Assembly: GCA_013397845.1 (NCBI GenBank)
Contig: VZTG01005264.1
Span: 62,001 to 126,000, forward strand
DNA length: 64,000 nucleotides
Source of the DNA: Melanocharis versteri
Taxonomy: Eukaryota > Chordata > Aves > Passeriformes > Melanocharitidae
Direction of reading: 5' to 3'
The translations under genes and the position numbers were made by a program. The notes under the pieces are model-generated. The model saw only the letters and a list, made by a program, of their open reading frames with translations. It made no database searches and was not told the origin of the DNA. This document shows, one piece after another, positions 44,819-58,703 of this stretch (position 1 is its first letter; every line of letters begins with the position of its first letter).

Positions 44819-47800
44819 AAAGTGATTGAACTGCTACTCTCAGAGTTTTCTCTTTCATTCCTTTTCCATCACTCCCACTCCTCTCCCATTGCCAACCACA
44901 TCTCTCATTGACATTTTCCTTCCTGTAGTCTTTTCCACCGTTCTTCTCCCAGCAATGATCCCTTCCTCCCAGTTCTGCTGCTTTGCTGCAGGTCTTTCCA
45001 AATGCCACTGCATTGGGCCATGTCCCTGGGACCAGAGCCGCTCCTCTGGAGGGGAACATGCAGCTGTTGGTGGCTGGAAAGCAGCCAGAGGGGCTCCCAC
45101 TCCCCCAGCTATGCTGCGGGAGGATGCTGAGTGATGGTGTCAGCAAAGAGCAGCAAGAGGCCTTGGCTGCCTGTTCAATGCCTGGAAGCAGCCCCTAGTC
45201 ACTGGAAAAGGGATCTGAAGGAGAAAGGTTGCTCCCCCTGGCCTCAGCCAAATGATATTTCATCCAGCGTGAAGGAGATATTGACAGAGAGGTTTGTGTG
45301 TCATCACAGATGAGAGATTTTTGACTGGTAGAGATGTGCCTCCACCAGTCACAGCGATTCCAGCCAGAGGTAGGACACTATCCCAGGCTCCTGCTCACCC
45401 ACAGCCAGAGGTGAAAGCGATCCAGCCTGCTCGTAAAAAGGGCTGTCAGGGAGAGCAGAGGGAGGGCACAGGCAAGACAGCCAGCTGCCCTGTGTTATGT
45501 GTAAGGAATCAGGGTCAGAAGTGGCGTTAATTAGGGCATTGCTGCTTTGATTTGAGCACACAGGGGTTTGAAAGTGTACAGGTTTCATGTGAACTTATTT
45601 TTGAATTCAGGAGGAAGGGTTGGACTTGCTATTTGTGAGCACCTCAGTGATACGCTCCTTGAGTCTATTGGTCCATGGTGTCCTCCTCCAGTGCATCTCT
45701 CCCAGGATATACTTCATCAGTTCAACCCAACTACACACAGTTTGCTCTCAGAACACACAATGGCCAAATAAAGGGACTAGTGTGGCATGCAGCCACGGGA
45801 AAGGGGTTTGAGCAGAGTACAGGTACTCTGTGTGTGCCTTCCCAAGCAGCGTGTCTCCAAGTGATGAAATGCAATGCTATCAAATATCATGACAGAAAGC
45901 ACAAATACATAAAACATGGGGGTGCCTCTTAAAAATAAATGTTGCTCCATGATCTATTTCCCAGGAGAAGGAAGTTTCCAGAGTGCTGGCTCTCTGCGTG
46001 TGGTATCACATACTGCATGGTCTGTTCCCTATAAGCTCTCAACATATGCTACGAATCTGCCTCTGCACTACAAGTATTCTAAATCAGATGCTTATGCCTT
46101 CTTCTGATCTTTTCCAGCCACACGTACATACATTGGATTTTGCCACAGGCTATCCATCATTCCTCCCTCTCCAGCATCTGAAACGCATGACTCGCAATTT
46201 GGTTTTATGTGTATTTTACTGCAGTTTCCATATAATCACACAGGAAACTTTAATTCTCACCTTATGAGCCCAAGGCTGTAGCTCTAATCCTTGTCTCTCA
46301 GAAGTGTCATGACTGTATGTCTGATTATTGACAGTCTGTATTTCCCACAAATGAAGGAAAAATCAAATTCAATTGCAACCAAAGCTTTACATCTCACAAT
46401 CAGTGGTTTACCTGCATCATTTTTCACCTTCTTCCCCAAAGTAACATCTAAAGCCCTTAGGCATTGCCAGCCCCTGCCTCTGGGTCTCCTCAATTCAGCT
46501 GTGGACTAAGCACAGCAGTGCTGCTTGAGGTGGACATTTTCCATCACCACAGGACAGACAGCTCTGCTAAGGCATCCATCACCCTCTAATGACCCAGAAT
46601 TCCTGCAGGCATTAAGGGGAAGCTGCCTCATCCACTGTAGACCTGTCATGTCTCGAGACTGTGACTTGCCCCTCTCATTCCTCCCTCCCCTCCCTTTCTA
46701 CTCATTCACCAGGAATTCTCCCTGCCCATGCCCTTCCCCATCCCAGACTGGAAGTGGCAAACACAGCTGGTTGGCATCATCCACCTTCCAACTGCCTCTT
46801 TTAAAGTCCATAGAAAGGAGAAGAGGCTGTAGGTCACCCCAGCCCCCGGCTTACCCCAACCCCTTACCAGCTGTACAAACCCTCCTGCCTCAAGGACTGA
46901 CACAATTTGGCACAGCACTCACCAGAACAGTGCTGTCTGTACCATGCATGTACAATACCTCACCAAGTGATCCTGATCCCAGAAGGGCTCACCCACCACC
47001 CTCTGACATCATGTTATATGTGCCTCATCCCCCGCAATGACACATTCCTGTTTACGGTCAGGGAATGTCACTCTTCCAGGAGGGCATATCCCAGGCAGAG
47101 GGAGATTCCTAGCACAGATACGTCCTTGTTGGTTCAGTGAAAGAAGATGGAGGATTTTTTAGCTCTCTGGAAAGGGGCTAACTGGGAAGGGGTGACAGGG
47201 AAATGGTCTGGTAAGATACCTGCCCTGTGCACGAAGCAGATGGCACAGACGCATCAGAGAAGCCCTGCGAACAACCAGTTAAGCTTTAGTCACAAGCCCT
47301 TTCATCTGCTTCAAATATAGGCTCTACCACCTTCCAGCCGGGGCTGGAAAACATCAGGTCTGCTCTGCCTGCAGGGCTTTGTGAGTTTGTATGTTCTGAA
47401 CTCCTGCCAGGAGTAACTTTGGTGCTGGAGGGATCAGTGCTGGGCCCTGTGCAACGCATCCATAATGCAGTGACTTACGCATGGAGGAGGGAACCTGGGG
47501 AAATTCCCTCCCACTATAAATGATTTCTTGGCTCTTTGCATTAGTTGTCAGCCCTTGGGAATATATTTGCCTCTAGTCCCACTTTTCTGTGGTCTGCACT
47601 ATCATTTGCTAAATATTAGCGTGTGCTATTTATCATGAGGTCCACAACCCTTGTCCACTCCAGGGAGTTTACAACTAAGTCACAGCAATAAATTTTCCAA
47701 TATTCTGTGGGCTTTACAGCGCTAAGAGGCACACAGCTGAAATCATTATCTCAGAGCCTTCAACCCCTAATCTCACAGTGAAACACTCATCACCAAAGGC

Positions 47801-50800
47801 AGGGAGGATGCACACGAACACAGGTTGTTTATATTCACCACAGATTCCGACTCAGGCTCCAAGTCTGCTTACTAATAATGATGATTACTTCAGCTCCTCT
47901 GGTTTTATAACATGTTTGAGAAGCTCAAGGAAACCACATTATCTGCAACTCTCTTTCAACAGCATGTTTGGTTCATAAGAGCTGCTGGGCTAGCAGAGGA
48001 AAGGGTGTGTTTGTGGAGTGGGAATCTGTTATAATAATATAATGGTGACCAAAATGAGCACCATGGTCTACAATTACTGCTATCCTTCTACGTTTATTGC
48101 AGAACAGAGTCATCCGAGACCTGACTCAAAACCTGTTGACTCCACTGAAAGTATTTTGCAGCAGGTCCTAGGAACCACTTGGACAAGACATCATCTCTTA
48201 CTGCCTTGCTCTGCCCACTGTGTTTAGGGAGTTTGGACTTTCTCCCTGTTACCTAAGAAGGGATTCAAACTTTGACCAGAAAGGTTACTTCAATATCTCC
48301 ATATTTCTGGTCCCAAAGCCCCTTTCAGAGTTGTTCTTGGTTAATGACTAGAAATGTTCCAGCTTCTCTTGGCGATAGGATCTGATCCCAAGAACCTTCA
48401 AAGCAAACCAGAGCTCAGACTGAACTGGGAATATTTAATAAAGATTTGGAGGGTAATTAAAGAAATAAATTAAATGCTACTAGAATGTACATGTCCAAGG
48501 GAAGCACTGCTCTGAGGAGTCTGTATTTTTCAAAGTTATCAAACTAGCCCAGCTTGGTTTCCACTGCCAATCTAAATAATGATGGATGTCGTCCAATCAC
48601 TTCTCCTTCCAAGTAGGCTGAGAAATCAAGGACAAGGTCATTAGTATGAGAGAAGAGACATTCTCCTGCTCTGAATGTCCCAGACAGAGGTACACGGAAC
48701 AGCTGCTCCTCTCTCAGAGAGGGAGAGCAGCAAAAGGAGAGGAGGAAACTTGAGCAGCCAAGTGGCCGTGTCCTGTGGACAGAGGGAACAATTGGCATTA
48801 GCTGATTTTGCTTTGCTAACCTTATGGCAACAAAAACAAGAGAAAGAATGGGACAAATGTGTTTGAGAACAGCCTAAGAACAAAAAATGGAGCAGCTTTC
48901 CCTGCACTGGCAGGGCACAGCCCTCACCTCTGTTCCTCTCTTGCTCTCTCACCATGATGGGAGACAAGCTCAAGGTTCGCTGGCCATTCCCTGGCCAATG
49001 CCAGACTCACTTTCCACCTCACAGGGACCAGACAGTCTCAATACTTCCCCTGTATTTTTCTGCAGCCCCATAGCCCTTTCTGATCTGTGTTGATCTGGAT
49101 CAGGGATGTTTTCTGGTATGCCAAGCTCATGAATGCCATAGCCTTTTATGCCAGAAAAACTGAAGAATAAACAAAGAGGACCTGGAAGAATAATGATCAA
49201 TAAAACTCCTTGATCTAACTTCAAATGCAGGATATATCTACATTAATAAACTAAAGGGCTCAAGAACTGGCTTGGAATTGTACACAGGTTGTAACTAATA
49301 AAATTTCCAGAGATATTTTGGTCCGTTCTCTACCCTGGCATGGCCCAGGGAACAGCACAGCCAGGGACTTTTCACTGCAGCTAGTTTGGGTATAGAGAGT
49401 TCCTCTATTCAGATGTGAACCATGCCTTGCCTTGCCCTTAGGGCCAGGGAACATTTTTATTGTACAAGTGTAGCCCATGGGAATGCTCTCCAAAACACAG
49501 TTAAATTTCCAAAGTGGCTGCCCATTATCAGGGATGTCTGGCAGGTCACAGCTGCCTCCTTGATGTATTCAGACTCATCCCTCACCCCCTCTGCTGCCTG
49601 GGAGACACCAAGGGCACAGAAGATGCTGGGAGCTGCAAGCTGGTGGGACTCACCCTGGCAAAGGGATTTCCTACCAGTAGGCACCAAACCAACACCAGTA
49701 ACTCCCAGGACACCTGCATGGGGCAGGGACAGTGGAGTGGCCAAGCATGGCATGCTGCAAGGCTGGCTGGTGGTGCTGATGGGTTTGGAGCCAGCTGGAA
49801 AAGGCTCTGATTAGGCTGTATTGGCTTTTGCCAAGATCAGGGCTGGGTAGTTCCTGGTAGAGCCTCACAAACCACAGGGTCTAGATGGAAGCTGCATGCA
49901 CTAAATGCTCTGCTTAGAATGGAGAGTTTCCCTGTGTTTCTGGAGGTGTTCACGTCACTGGAGGGGCCTGGTCCCTTCTTCGGGTGACGCAGGCTGTCCA
50001 AGCAAGCAGCTCCTTGCAGGCATGGCTGCAGCACGTCCCTCAAAGCAGGCAGAACCTCCCCTGTAGAGCTGGGCACACAGGATGGCTGGCCAGGCAGAAA
50101 GCAGGAGGGTTGTGGAGGTGCTCATGGATCTGCTGGTGTCATCCCAGCTGCTTCCATGTGGACAAACACCACACAGAGCTGGTGAAACTGGATCTGCAGG
50201 AGCATTCTGCCTGATTCAGCACATAAACACCACCAGGAGCTTTGACTATGGGACAAGCTGTTACTCTTGTGTTGGTTCAAGGCATTTCTGGTTGAGAATT
50301 GTTGTGTTTTCAATGTTACAAACTCTAGCCCTGACAGCAAACTCCCGCTTCTGAATTGGGTAACTTCCACTGAAACAAAAGATTGGGAAAGGTTTTCTTT
50401 TTTCACTAACTGGGAAAAGGAAATGCACTCCAGAAGGACATGGATTCCTTTGATGTCTCAAAATAGAGAAGAGGTTCTTGGCTTTTCTGTGACGTAAGAA
50501 GGACATCATTGCCATCTCCATTTTTGGGATCCATTGTTTTCAAAGATGGGTAAAAACAAGAAATAAATAGCAACACGCCTCTCTCCTGCATTCTTGCTGT
50601 CCTCCACAGGGACAGCTGCCAGAGCAAGGAAACTATATTAAGACCCTGCATCTCTCAGACAAAGATAAACCCTTCCCAAGGTTTCATCTTTGCACAGTGA
50701 CAAGAAGCTGGGAAGTCAACATGTAACTGTCCACATGGGCATTCCGTGTGTGAGATCCCATTATTGTCAGCACTGATCCAAGAATAATTCAGCTGGTCAA

Positions 50801-53800
50801 ATACCCATGATCCAGTTAAATATGACTGTTGAGTGCTTTTGAAAGGCCCTAGGCTGAAACGTCAAAGACAGATTGTGCAAATATTAGGCAGGATCTATAA
50901 ATAAACCAAATTGTCTAAAATATCACTTTATGTGTATATATGGGCTACTGAGCTCTACATATCTAGCCAGTACAAAAACAAATTTCCTTGGCTACAGCAA
51001 GAACTGTGAAACCTCTGGACAGCTACATGCAGAATCAGAATCAAAACCTGAGTCCCATCCTGCAAAACAGGGTTCAAACCCACTGAAGGCTAAGAACTCT
51101 TCAGAAGAGATGTTATTTACACAAAGCAGATATTATTTAACTATGTACTAATTTTCTACTTTTCTGGTAATAAGACATGAAACTGCCAAAGACTAATAAG
51201 TTTTAAAAAAAGAAATTATTTGAAGCAATTTAGTAAAATTGCAATCAACAATGTGCTTGAAGTTAATTTAGACATCATGAGGTCTGAAGACTTAGGAAAG
51301 CAATGACAAATAGTTATTGAAAATAGATAATTTTCTAGAAAACATTCAAGATAAGAACTATCTGGCCTAACTTCAGATGTCAACAATGCAGATATTCACA
51401 TCTGGTCCAGTCACCACAGGTCCCTTTAAAAATGGAAGAGAGAAACAAGCACTTGTAAGGGGCACCTGAGATACCTACTTGAAAATGAGATGAACTGCAA
51501 CCTAGAAGTGCCTTTTTCTTTTCATATACTGACTACAAAGGGAGGCCAACGTATCTAGTCCACATGTAGCTGATTATACCGCAGACAGCTACATCTGGTC
51601 AGCATTAGGGCGTGTTTAATAACACACCTATTTGCAAATGCATTCCTATTCAGATCAATATGTCTGCGCATTCAGTACTCCAACCTTCTACTTACACTCC
51701 AGGTTGCTAGTCCAAACCTTTTGTCTTGAACTTCACAGTGGGTTGGACCCAGCTACACTGAGACCTGCAACTTGATAAGTAAGGTCCCCCAGGAAAACAC
51801 AACTCTCCAAGCCAGGATGAGACCCCTGAGACACAGAGACACAGAAATCCCTTCAGGAAGTCTGCAGAGGAGCACTTACTTACAGAGAAACAGAGGGATC
51901 CTTACAAGTCTCTCTACATAGGAAAATATTTTTGCCATAACCAAAAGGTCAATGCAAATGGTTAAATACATTTCCTTGAATAAAATCTGCCCAAGACTTT
52001 GGGAAACACATTTACGAAGAGCAGTCATGCCAGGAAGTAAAGCAGTTTGTATGATCCTGGGTTCAAGAGCCCCACGTATGTAAAGAGCTGGTGAACCTTT
52101 TTGCAGCCTGGGACAGGTAAATCATTTTTTGCACCAGTCTGGCTTGAGAGTCCAAAAGCCTGGCTCAGCCACGAGTGTGTCGGCACCCCAGGTGTGGGGT
52201 GCAGTTTCTTGGCCAGCTGCAAAAGCAAGGTAAGTCAGTCAGTCAACCAGATTCATAGAGCAGCAGCTCACACTGTTATTAGAGGCCTGCCTCCCCATCT
52301 GGAAATTAAATGCAAACATATGCATAGGCCTAAGTGTTGCTTAAGAGAAAATCACTACCCTGACAATGCTGAACAGGAACAGGAAGGAAAGAAAAACAGA
52401 AAGCACAAACAAGTATCTGTGCCTTCCCCATTTAATTTTATGTACTGTCAGAGGTACCCTCATATTTAATCAGGCACAACTTAAAGGACAAAGAATTATG
52501 AGGTGAGGAAGGAAAGAAAATCCATTTGTTTGTTAGTACTGTAACAAGCTAAGTAATATCTGACAGAAAATTTTCATTACACGTGTTCCAACTCCAATTT
52601 ACTAGGTGGCTCAATCCTCCCAAAAGAGAGCCACAACATTGCACCAACATCCTATACTTCATTCTGCACTGATACCCAAGGCATCTGCAGAAGGTTTTGA
52701 TCATCTCTAACAGCACAGAGGAGAAAATCTGCCTTTCCTCCCTGTGGGAATCAGGTACAGCTTTCATGCAGCAGTAGTCAGACCCTTTGATCAATGCACA
52801 GAACATTAAAAAATGTTTGTTAGTATGTAATTCTGAGCTATATCCCTAATGATTTGGGTTTTTTCACTGGGGAAAAAAAATAGAGAGGAATATAATTTAA
52901 TATTAGTCATTTTTCATAGTAATAAGAATTATAACAATAAGAAATGACACCAAAAAAAGTAAGATAAATGTGAGACAGCCATTGAATTCATGACTGAGTG
53001 AATTATCATGACAGCAATGGACACTTCAGGCAGGACTTTAACACCTGACCGTTCCAAAACTTCATGTCAATAAAGTTCAACAGCAACTGTAGGCACTGAA
53101 AGCAGAGACTCCTCACATCTGTGTGATCATGTCTGCACTCAATGCATAAACCAAAACCCCAGGGAGGTGGGGAGGCTGCTGCTCTCTCCTGCCAGATGCT
53201 GAGCAAACAGCCCCAGGGTCTAACCACACCAGGCAGGAGGAAGCCCAGTGACTGCCCAAAGAGCTGATGATTGATCAGGGTTAAGCAGAAAACCTCTCTC
53301 CCTTAGGCCAGTGCCCCTCAGCTCGGCCACGCTGACTACCACGCCTGGGGAAGAGATGTAGTAGGGGGTTGCCTTTTTGTAAGTTGCTAATTTTTTTTCT
53401 AATTTTTCATGGACCCTTTTAAAAAAGGCATTTCTTGTCCATTCCAAGAGGAATTTTTTTTCCTAAGGAAAATACCTTGAGAATTTCATCAAAGCTTGAA
53501 GCAAATACATATGATCCAGGGACTAAATAGTGCAATCCCCTTTTACAGGTTGGTCCTTGATACGTACTCCCCAGGTCCCTGCAAGCTATGAGCATCCAGG
53601 CTGGGGCAAATTTTGACCCAAAACAGGTTTGTTGGACTGCAGATGGAGCCGCATACCAGCTTTCTGCCTCTCCCTGAGGCTTTGGCTTGAACCAAAATGG
53701 AGTGACACCCATTAAGAGGCCTCCAAGACTCTGCCCTCCCTCCCTTGCTCCTTCCCCTCGAGGCACCGACACCAAGGTCCATCTGCTGGGATTAACCAGC

Positions 53801-54321
53801 CTCCAGAGTCTTTGCAGGCAGCTGTGAGATGGCTTTCAAAGATAAGAGATGGGCCAGGGTGGGCTCATGGGTTAGGAATTTAGTTAAATATCTTTGGAAG
53901 GGATCTAGTAGGATTTGCTTCGTTGTTTACACTATGCAGTATCAGTCATCCTTAAGACCCCAGGCCTGAGTGTCAGTAAAGCTGGAAGCACAACCAGCCA
54001 GCAAAGGATCCTGATACTGTTCCCCATGAGCCTGTTTTCCCCATACAGAAATGCTTCCCTACTCTGACATTCAGAAATTCCTACATTCTTTGGCTCAGTT
54101 CACCTAAATGAGGGATAATAAGTGAAATACTGAGCAGGAGGATACTTAAGACTGAAACTCCAGAGAGAGTCAGCTTTTCTCCCTGGGTAGTGGTGCTGCT
54201 CCTGCCGGATGCTGAAACAACAGTCATGGCTAATATATGGCAAAGAGATTTTAAGTCTCTGCTGGGCCCCAGGGAGAAAATAATCATAAGCCTGTTCAGT
54301 GTTTGTTAAAAGATACAGGTA
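44819..54321. other. Long unique sequence, no gene recognised
   Basis: About 9.5 kb without any recognisable CR1 copy or known gene. Open frames reach 171 codons (46525-47040) but are proline- and serine-rich without domain features. A segment near 47560-47640 is AT-rich and looks conserved. Otherwise I see nothing specific. Confidence 0.4.
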
Positions 54322-54580
54322 ATTGTGGAAAAGAGCAACAAAAAGACAATTGAGTGGCTGGGCAGGTTGATTTACGAGGGAAGATTAAAGGAGCTGAACA
54401 TGAATGGCTTAGCTAAACAGTGACTAAAACAGGACATGAAAAGCAGCCACTGACAACAGTATTTGAAGTGTCTGTCTGAAGGGGCATTAACTGTTTGGGT
54501 GTGGGTATTTTGAATAAATGGAGGTCGTGAAAAGGAGGTCGGAAATGCAAGTGCCAGATGAATGCCAAGGAAAGTTACCT
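54322..54580 (+). mobile_element. Old CR1-type LINE fragment
   Basis: GGAAAAGAGCAACAAAAAGA, then AATTGAGTGGCTGGGCAGG, TTACGAGGGAAGATTAAAGG, AGCTGAACATGAATGGCTTA and CTAAAACAGGACATGAAAAG match the order of the CR1 tail encoding EKSNKKTI..L..YEGRLKELN..L. Later CGTGAAAAGGAGGTCGGAAATG fits poorly. No terminal octamers. It is an ancient layer like the copies at 2.5 and 39.3 kb. Limits are approximate. Confidence 0.6.
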
Positions 54581-55548
54581 GAAGAACAAGACGTCCATGG
54601 CAATCTCCCCCCCACTGTAGGGCGGGGTGCCCCCCAAAGGTCATCTGTGCTGAGCAGGCATTACCTAAGGAGCTTCTGGGTGGTGTCTACTCTTAAATGC
54701 CTCACTGGCATCCTCATCTCTAAGCACCAGCGCAGAGACGACCAGATACCAAGACTGTAAAAGCCCATTCCAAAACTTCCATACAAACAGAAGATAAAAT
54801 GTCCGTGCCTTGGGCCTCAGAGATCAAGCAGAAATGCAAGAAAACGTCCAAAGTGAGAGGAAAGAGTGATTCCCTGGAATTCTTTCATACTACTGAAGGA
54901 TGAAATAGGGCTGGGTTTGTTCACAGGTAGTGAGAAGACACATAAATGTCAGTCTCTACACCTTACCATTATTTGGCCTCTCCCAAACAAGAACTTGAAC
55001 CAGAATAAGGGAAATGCTTTTTAGGGACACTAAAGAGACCTGGGCTGGTCATCACTCAGCTGTTATAAATCACATAATTCATATAAGGCCACACAGGACT
55101 AGTGGTTTGACCACGGAGAGCCACACCTCAGGTTCAAAACAGCAATAAATTAGAAATTAACCTGCAATATCCTACTGTTTTCTTTTCGTTTCATATAATC
55201 AAAGATTGGGCAGGAAATACTGCATGGTGAGAATTCCACCTGGAGAGCAAAGCATGTACCTACTGATCTAAGGAAGCCAGCACAGAATAGACATTGATAA
55301 GAGAGCTGATAGTTCTTCGGTTCAGCTGCCGTGACACAAACCCCTGTGTAAATGTTGTCTCCACACCCAAAATGAGACTAGCACTTTCTCCCAAAGTCAG
55401 GCTGGCCCTGCCTATGTGACATCACCCATAGCAGGAAATGCTTTTCAGCAAGTGAGTGCATTGCACAACAACCTTTGCTGAAGCCTGTAGGTGTGGCAAC
55501 ACTCATAGAATCATTAGTGCACTTCACAGCAATTAAATTACACGTTTG
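54581..55548. other. Unique sequence
   Basis: No gene recognised. A single isolated TCATAGAATCATTAG at 55503-55517 resembles a CR1 terminal repeat and may be a detached piece of the CR1 that follows. Confidence 0.4.
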
Positions 55549-55690
55549 ATCATAGAATCATAGAACCCTTTAGGTTGGAAAAGGCTCTAAGATCATCGAG
55601 TACAGCCGTTAATCCGGACAAGTTCACCAGTAAACCACATCCTGAAAATGTACCCATGCCCATGTAGCTCTCATAAATGTGCTATAGACA
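55549..55690 (-). mobile_element. Short CR1 LINE 3' fragment (about 140 bp)
   Basis: The + strand starts ATCATAGAATCATAGAACCC, then GGTTGGAAAAGGCTCTAAGA, TCATCGAGTACAGCCGTTAA and CAGTAAACCACATCCTGAAA. This is the CR1 tail subfamily also seen at 12.5, 16.0 and 37.8 kb, strongly 5'-truncated. Confidence 0.9.
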
Positions 55691-55826
55691 CCCCTGAGTG
55701 CCTATTACATTGATTTTCTATTACAGCAACAGCTCACAGACCTCAGTTGTACCGAGACACCACCACAGAGGTCATGTATATTTGCATCTTTGGTGACTTT
55801 CAAAAAATTGCTACTTTTTTTTTCTT

Positions 55827-55944
55827 CTCTCTGTCCAGGTCTTCGAATTCTCTTTTCACGGTCAGGAACAGATTTTTCAAATTTTCATTTTCCAAATCGC
55901 AGATGATTTCCTGTTTGTTTCGCATTAAAGTGGAGAGAGAGCAG
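55827..55944 (-). other. Possible coding exon of a coiled-coil protein (unidentified)
   Basis: On the minus strand an acceptor-like GTTGGTTTCTAG precedes an open stretch of about 39 codons that includes NKQEIICDLENENLKNLF and VKREFEDLDRE. Hydrophobic residues Leu, Phe, Val, Phe, Leu follow a perfect 4-3 heptad spacing, and Glu/Lys/Asp/Asn fill the other positions. Four CpGs are retained in 120 bases. The frame is open further upstream (ATG at 55992-55994) and closes at 55800-55802. The donor is weak: AAAA/GTAGCA after a run of A. I cannot name a protein. A chance AT-rich open frame or a conserved non-coding element are real alternatives. Confidence 0.25.
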
Positions 55945-56074
55945 CTAGAAACCAACAGGGCAGAGGTAGGTGCACAGCAGAGAAGTGTGCACATGCTGGA
56001 AGAAGGGCACCAGCTGTGAATCCTTCTATTAAGGATGCAAGGAAATGACCTTGTCTTGCTACGTTTTTAAAAAG

Positions 56075-56280
56075 GGAAGACAAATATATATTAATGCAAA
56101 TATATCTTAATTGGTCATGGTGTCAAACGCTCCCTTTAAATTTAATCTAATGAGTGTTTCACTGAGCTGGCAGCAATCTCCAGCAGCCTCCAGGCACTAA
56201 TGAGTGAGCACCAAGGTGTCAATGCTTCTGGCATTAACCTCAATTAGGAGGAGTTAGGGTGATCACTGAATCAAAGGTCA
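56075..56280. promoter_or_regulatory. Candidate conserved non-coding element with POU octamer
   Basis: It contains ATGCAAAT (perfect POU/Oct octamer) at about 56094-56101, TCTTAATTGGTCA, TAATCTAATGAG, GCACTAATGAGTGAG and CCTCAATTAGGAGG. The word CAAATATAT occurs twice, 18 bases apart. No repeat identity. Enhancer-like by motif content only. Confidence 0.3.
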
Positions 56281-57230
56281 GCCATTCATTGCTGAGACAT
56301 TCCTCTGGCTGCAGCCTGCAGTCTCCTGCTTGAAAAGGGCTGGCAGACGGGCTGCCAACCTCTTCACCAGTAAAGAAGTCTCATACCTGCCATCATTACT
56401 GTTAATTACTATATTTGAAAGCTGCACAGGTCTTAACAGGCATGCAGACACAACAGTAACCCTATTTATGAGGCTTTTCAATGAGGTTCCCAGGTAAAAA
56501 AAATAAACCTGTGGCATTAAAATTATAAATATCTATCACTTACTCACAGTCAGAATTTTTAAAACACCATCAAGGGCATCAATATGACAAAGAATAGAAA
56601 GTCTACAGCAAGGTTAAGCTTACAGAAAAAAAAATCATCACATAGATAACCCACGTAACTTTAATTCTGCTCCACGTCTCTCTCTCCAGAGTTCCTGAAA
56701 GATTTCCTTTAGACATATGACATTCAGATGTCATCTTGTGCAATCATTCTCAGGTAGGTCTGCTTTTCTGGGGTGAAATCATGGATGGATCACAAGTAAT
56801 ATTGAGGGTGGACCCCTCCTATTCAAAGGTGGAGGTGTCAGGACAGCCAGGCAGAACCCTCCAGATCCACCCCAGGCCTGAAATCGCTTCTCTAGATTGC
56901 AGATTATTGTTCAGCCTCAAGGATTTGGACATATTTATGCCAGAGGAAATCATACAATGAGAAAATCTGTTTAGTAACTTCGAAGTTGTGTCAGCCACCA
57001 TAAAATATTGGTTATATTACAGTTTACCATTACAAATTATTACAGTAGAAATTACAGGTCCATTACAAAACATTTCTTACATTTCTAAATTTTTAAAATA
57101 TATTAATAATACCAGAATGAAAAACAGAAGTCCCACCTGCATCCTTCCCATCACCATTCCACTGCAAGAGACCGAGCACCCTTCCCTGCAGTCTTCCCCT
57201 GTGACTTTTGGGCCATAGTCCTTACCAACT

Positions 57231-57265
57231 AAAACACAACACAACAAAACAAAACAAAACATACA
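57231..57265. repeat. (CAAAA)n simple repeat
   Basis: About six CAACA/CAAAA pentamers. Confidence 0.8.
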
Positions 57266-58703
57266 AAACATAGTGATAAAAGAAATAAAGGTCTCAGGTG
57301 CACACACCTTATGAACAGTGGAGGTCAGGGGCTGCAGAGTACTTCAGCTAACTGTTTATGGGACTCTCCATAGCAGAAGCTCTCTATCTCTCCCAGAGTT
57401 GATGGACCACAGCAGCAGGCTTGAAAACCTTGCCTAATTGTAAGGTAGCACTTGCCTTACAGCTCATTCTGCTTAGGATCATCATAAAAAGTGTCCTTTG
57501 AAGTCCCTCTCTGCTTCCTCCAGCCCCATCTTCCTTCCTCCCCATCCCCAAGGCAATGATTTTTATCTCCAAGCCTCCATTTCTTCTTTGCAGGAATCAA
57601 AGGGGTTTCAAGCCTTTCCCTTGAGGTGACAGCATTACCTGTTCCTCCTCCACCTGAGATGCAGAGCTCTGCTTCCTCAGAATATTTATTTACCCCAATC
57701 TGTGTCAGACACAGGCTCATTCTGCCCTGGTAATGAAGAGTTGCTGTCTGGGCCAGCCAGGCCAGGCGTGTTCGGACTCTCCTGGGTTGATTCATATCAA
57801 GCTACAGTGAGCTGTACAGTAAGCAAAGACAAACAGGAGCAGCACAATGACACTTTCCAACTGCCTGATTTACCAAGCTTCATCTTAAAACTAATGAGGC
57901 TGTTCATGCCATGTTTTACATCCCAGTGCAATCACTAATGTTAAATATAAACAGCTCTTTGTCCCTGTAGCATGTTCCTCCTTGGTGCAGGATGCCAGAG
58001 CTGCTACAGCCTGTTACGAGCAGGTACCTCCAAGCCCATTAATAAAGCATGTGCCCCACTCATTTCAGCACTGGCCAGCAAAAGAGATGGCATCTTGCCT
58101 TTACCCTCAGGTAATCCATGAACACCAACAGATCTGTGCCATGAATCGAAATTATGAGTCTCACTGACTGAGAGGTTTCCTCTTTGCTTCTCTCTGAGAT
58201 GCAGGAAAAACTGCATCCACAAAAATTGTTAAGTCATCATCAAAGGTGATAAAATCACAGCCTCAGAAGTCAGAAAATGCCAGCCTTGCATTATCTGGTC
58301 ACCCACCATGGTGCAGTCTTTAGCTACACTGCCACTGCTTTTTTAACAGGTTCTGTGAAGTATGACTAATTCTGAACGTGAGGTCTAAGTTTCTGAAAGG
58401 AAAACAAGCTCCTTGCTTTTCCTTCACCTGGATGGAAATGGGCAGAAGTCTGGAAGCAGGTTCAACAAGTCCATTTGCTTGCAGAAACTGGTAAGAAGAT
58501 GTTACATCACCAGTGAAAATCTACTCTGCCCCCTCTCCCATAACACCAGCTGGAGATCTATCAAACAGTGGGAGTGGAAACCAAAGAATATAAGGAGAAA
58601 ACATTGGTATTATCATTACGTAGGAATGATAATTTTGACCAAAATAAACATTTGCATAAGAACACAGTGGTTGAAAACATCTAACCAGATCATAAAACAA
58701 TGG

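Larger units (their letters stand above)
55691..58703. other. Unique sequence with a possible exon and an AT-rich conserved-looking block
   Basis: No named gene. It contains the possible coiled-coil exon at 55827-55944 and the octamer-containing block at 56075-56280, both listed separately, plus a CAAAA simple repeat at 57.24 kb. Confidence 0.4.

Noticed and set aside
46525..47040. 171-codon proline/serine-rich open frame
   Set aside because: Low-complexity composition from C/T-rich DNA, with no domain, no splice context and no conserved-looking codon pattern.
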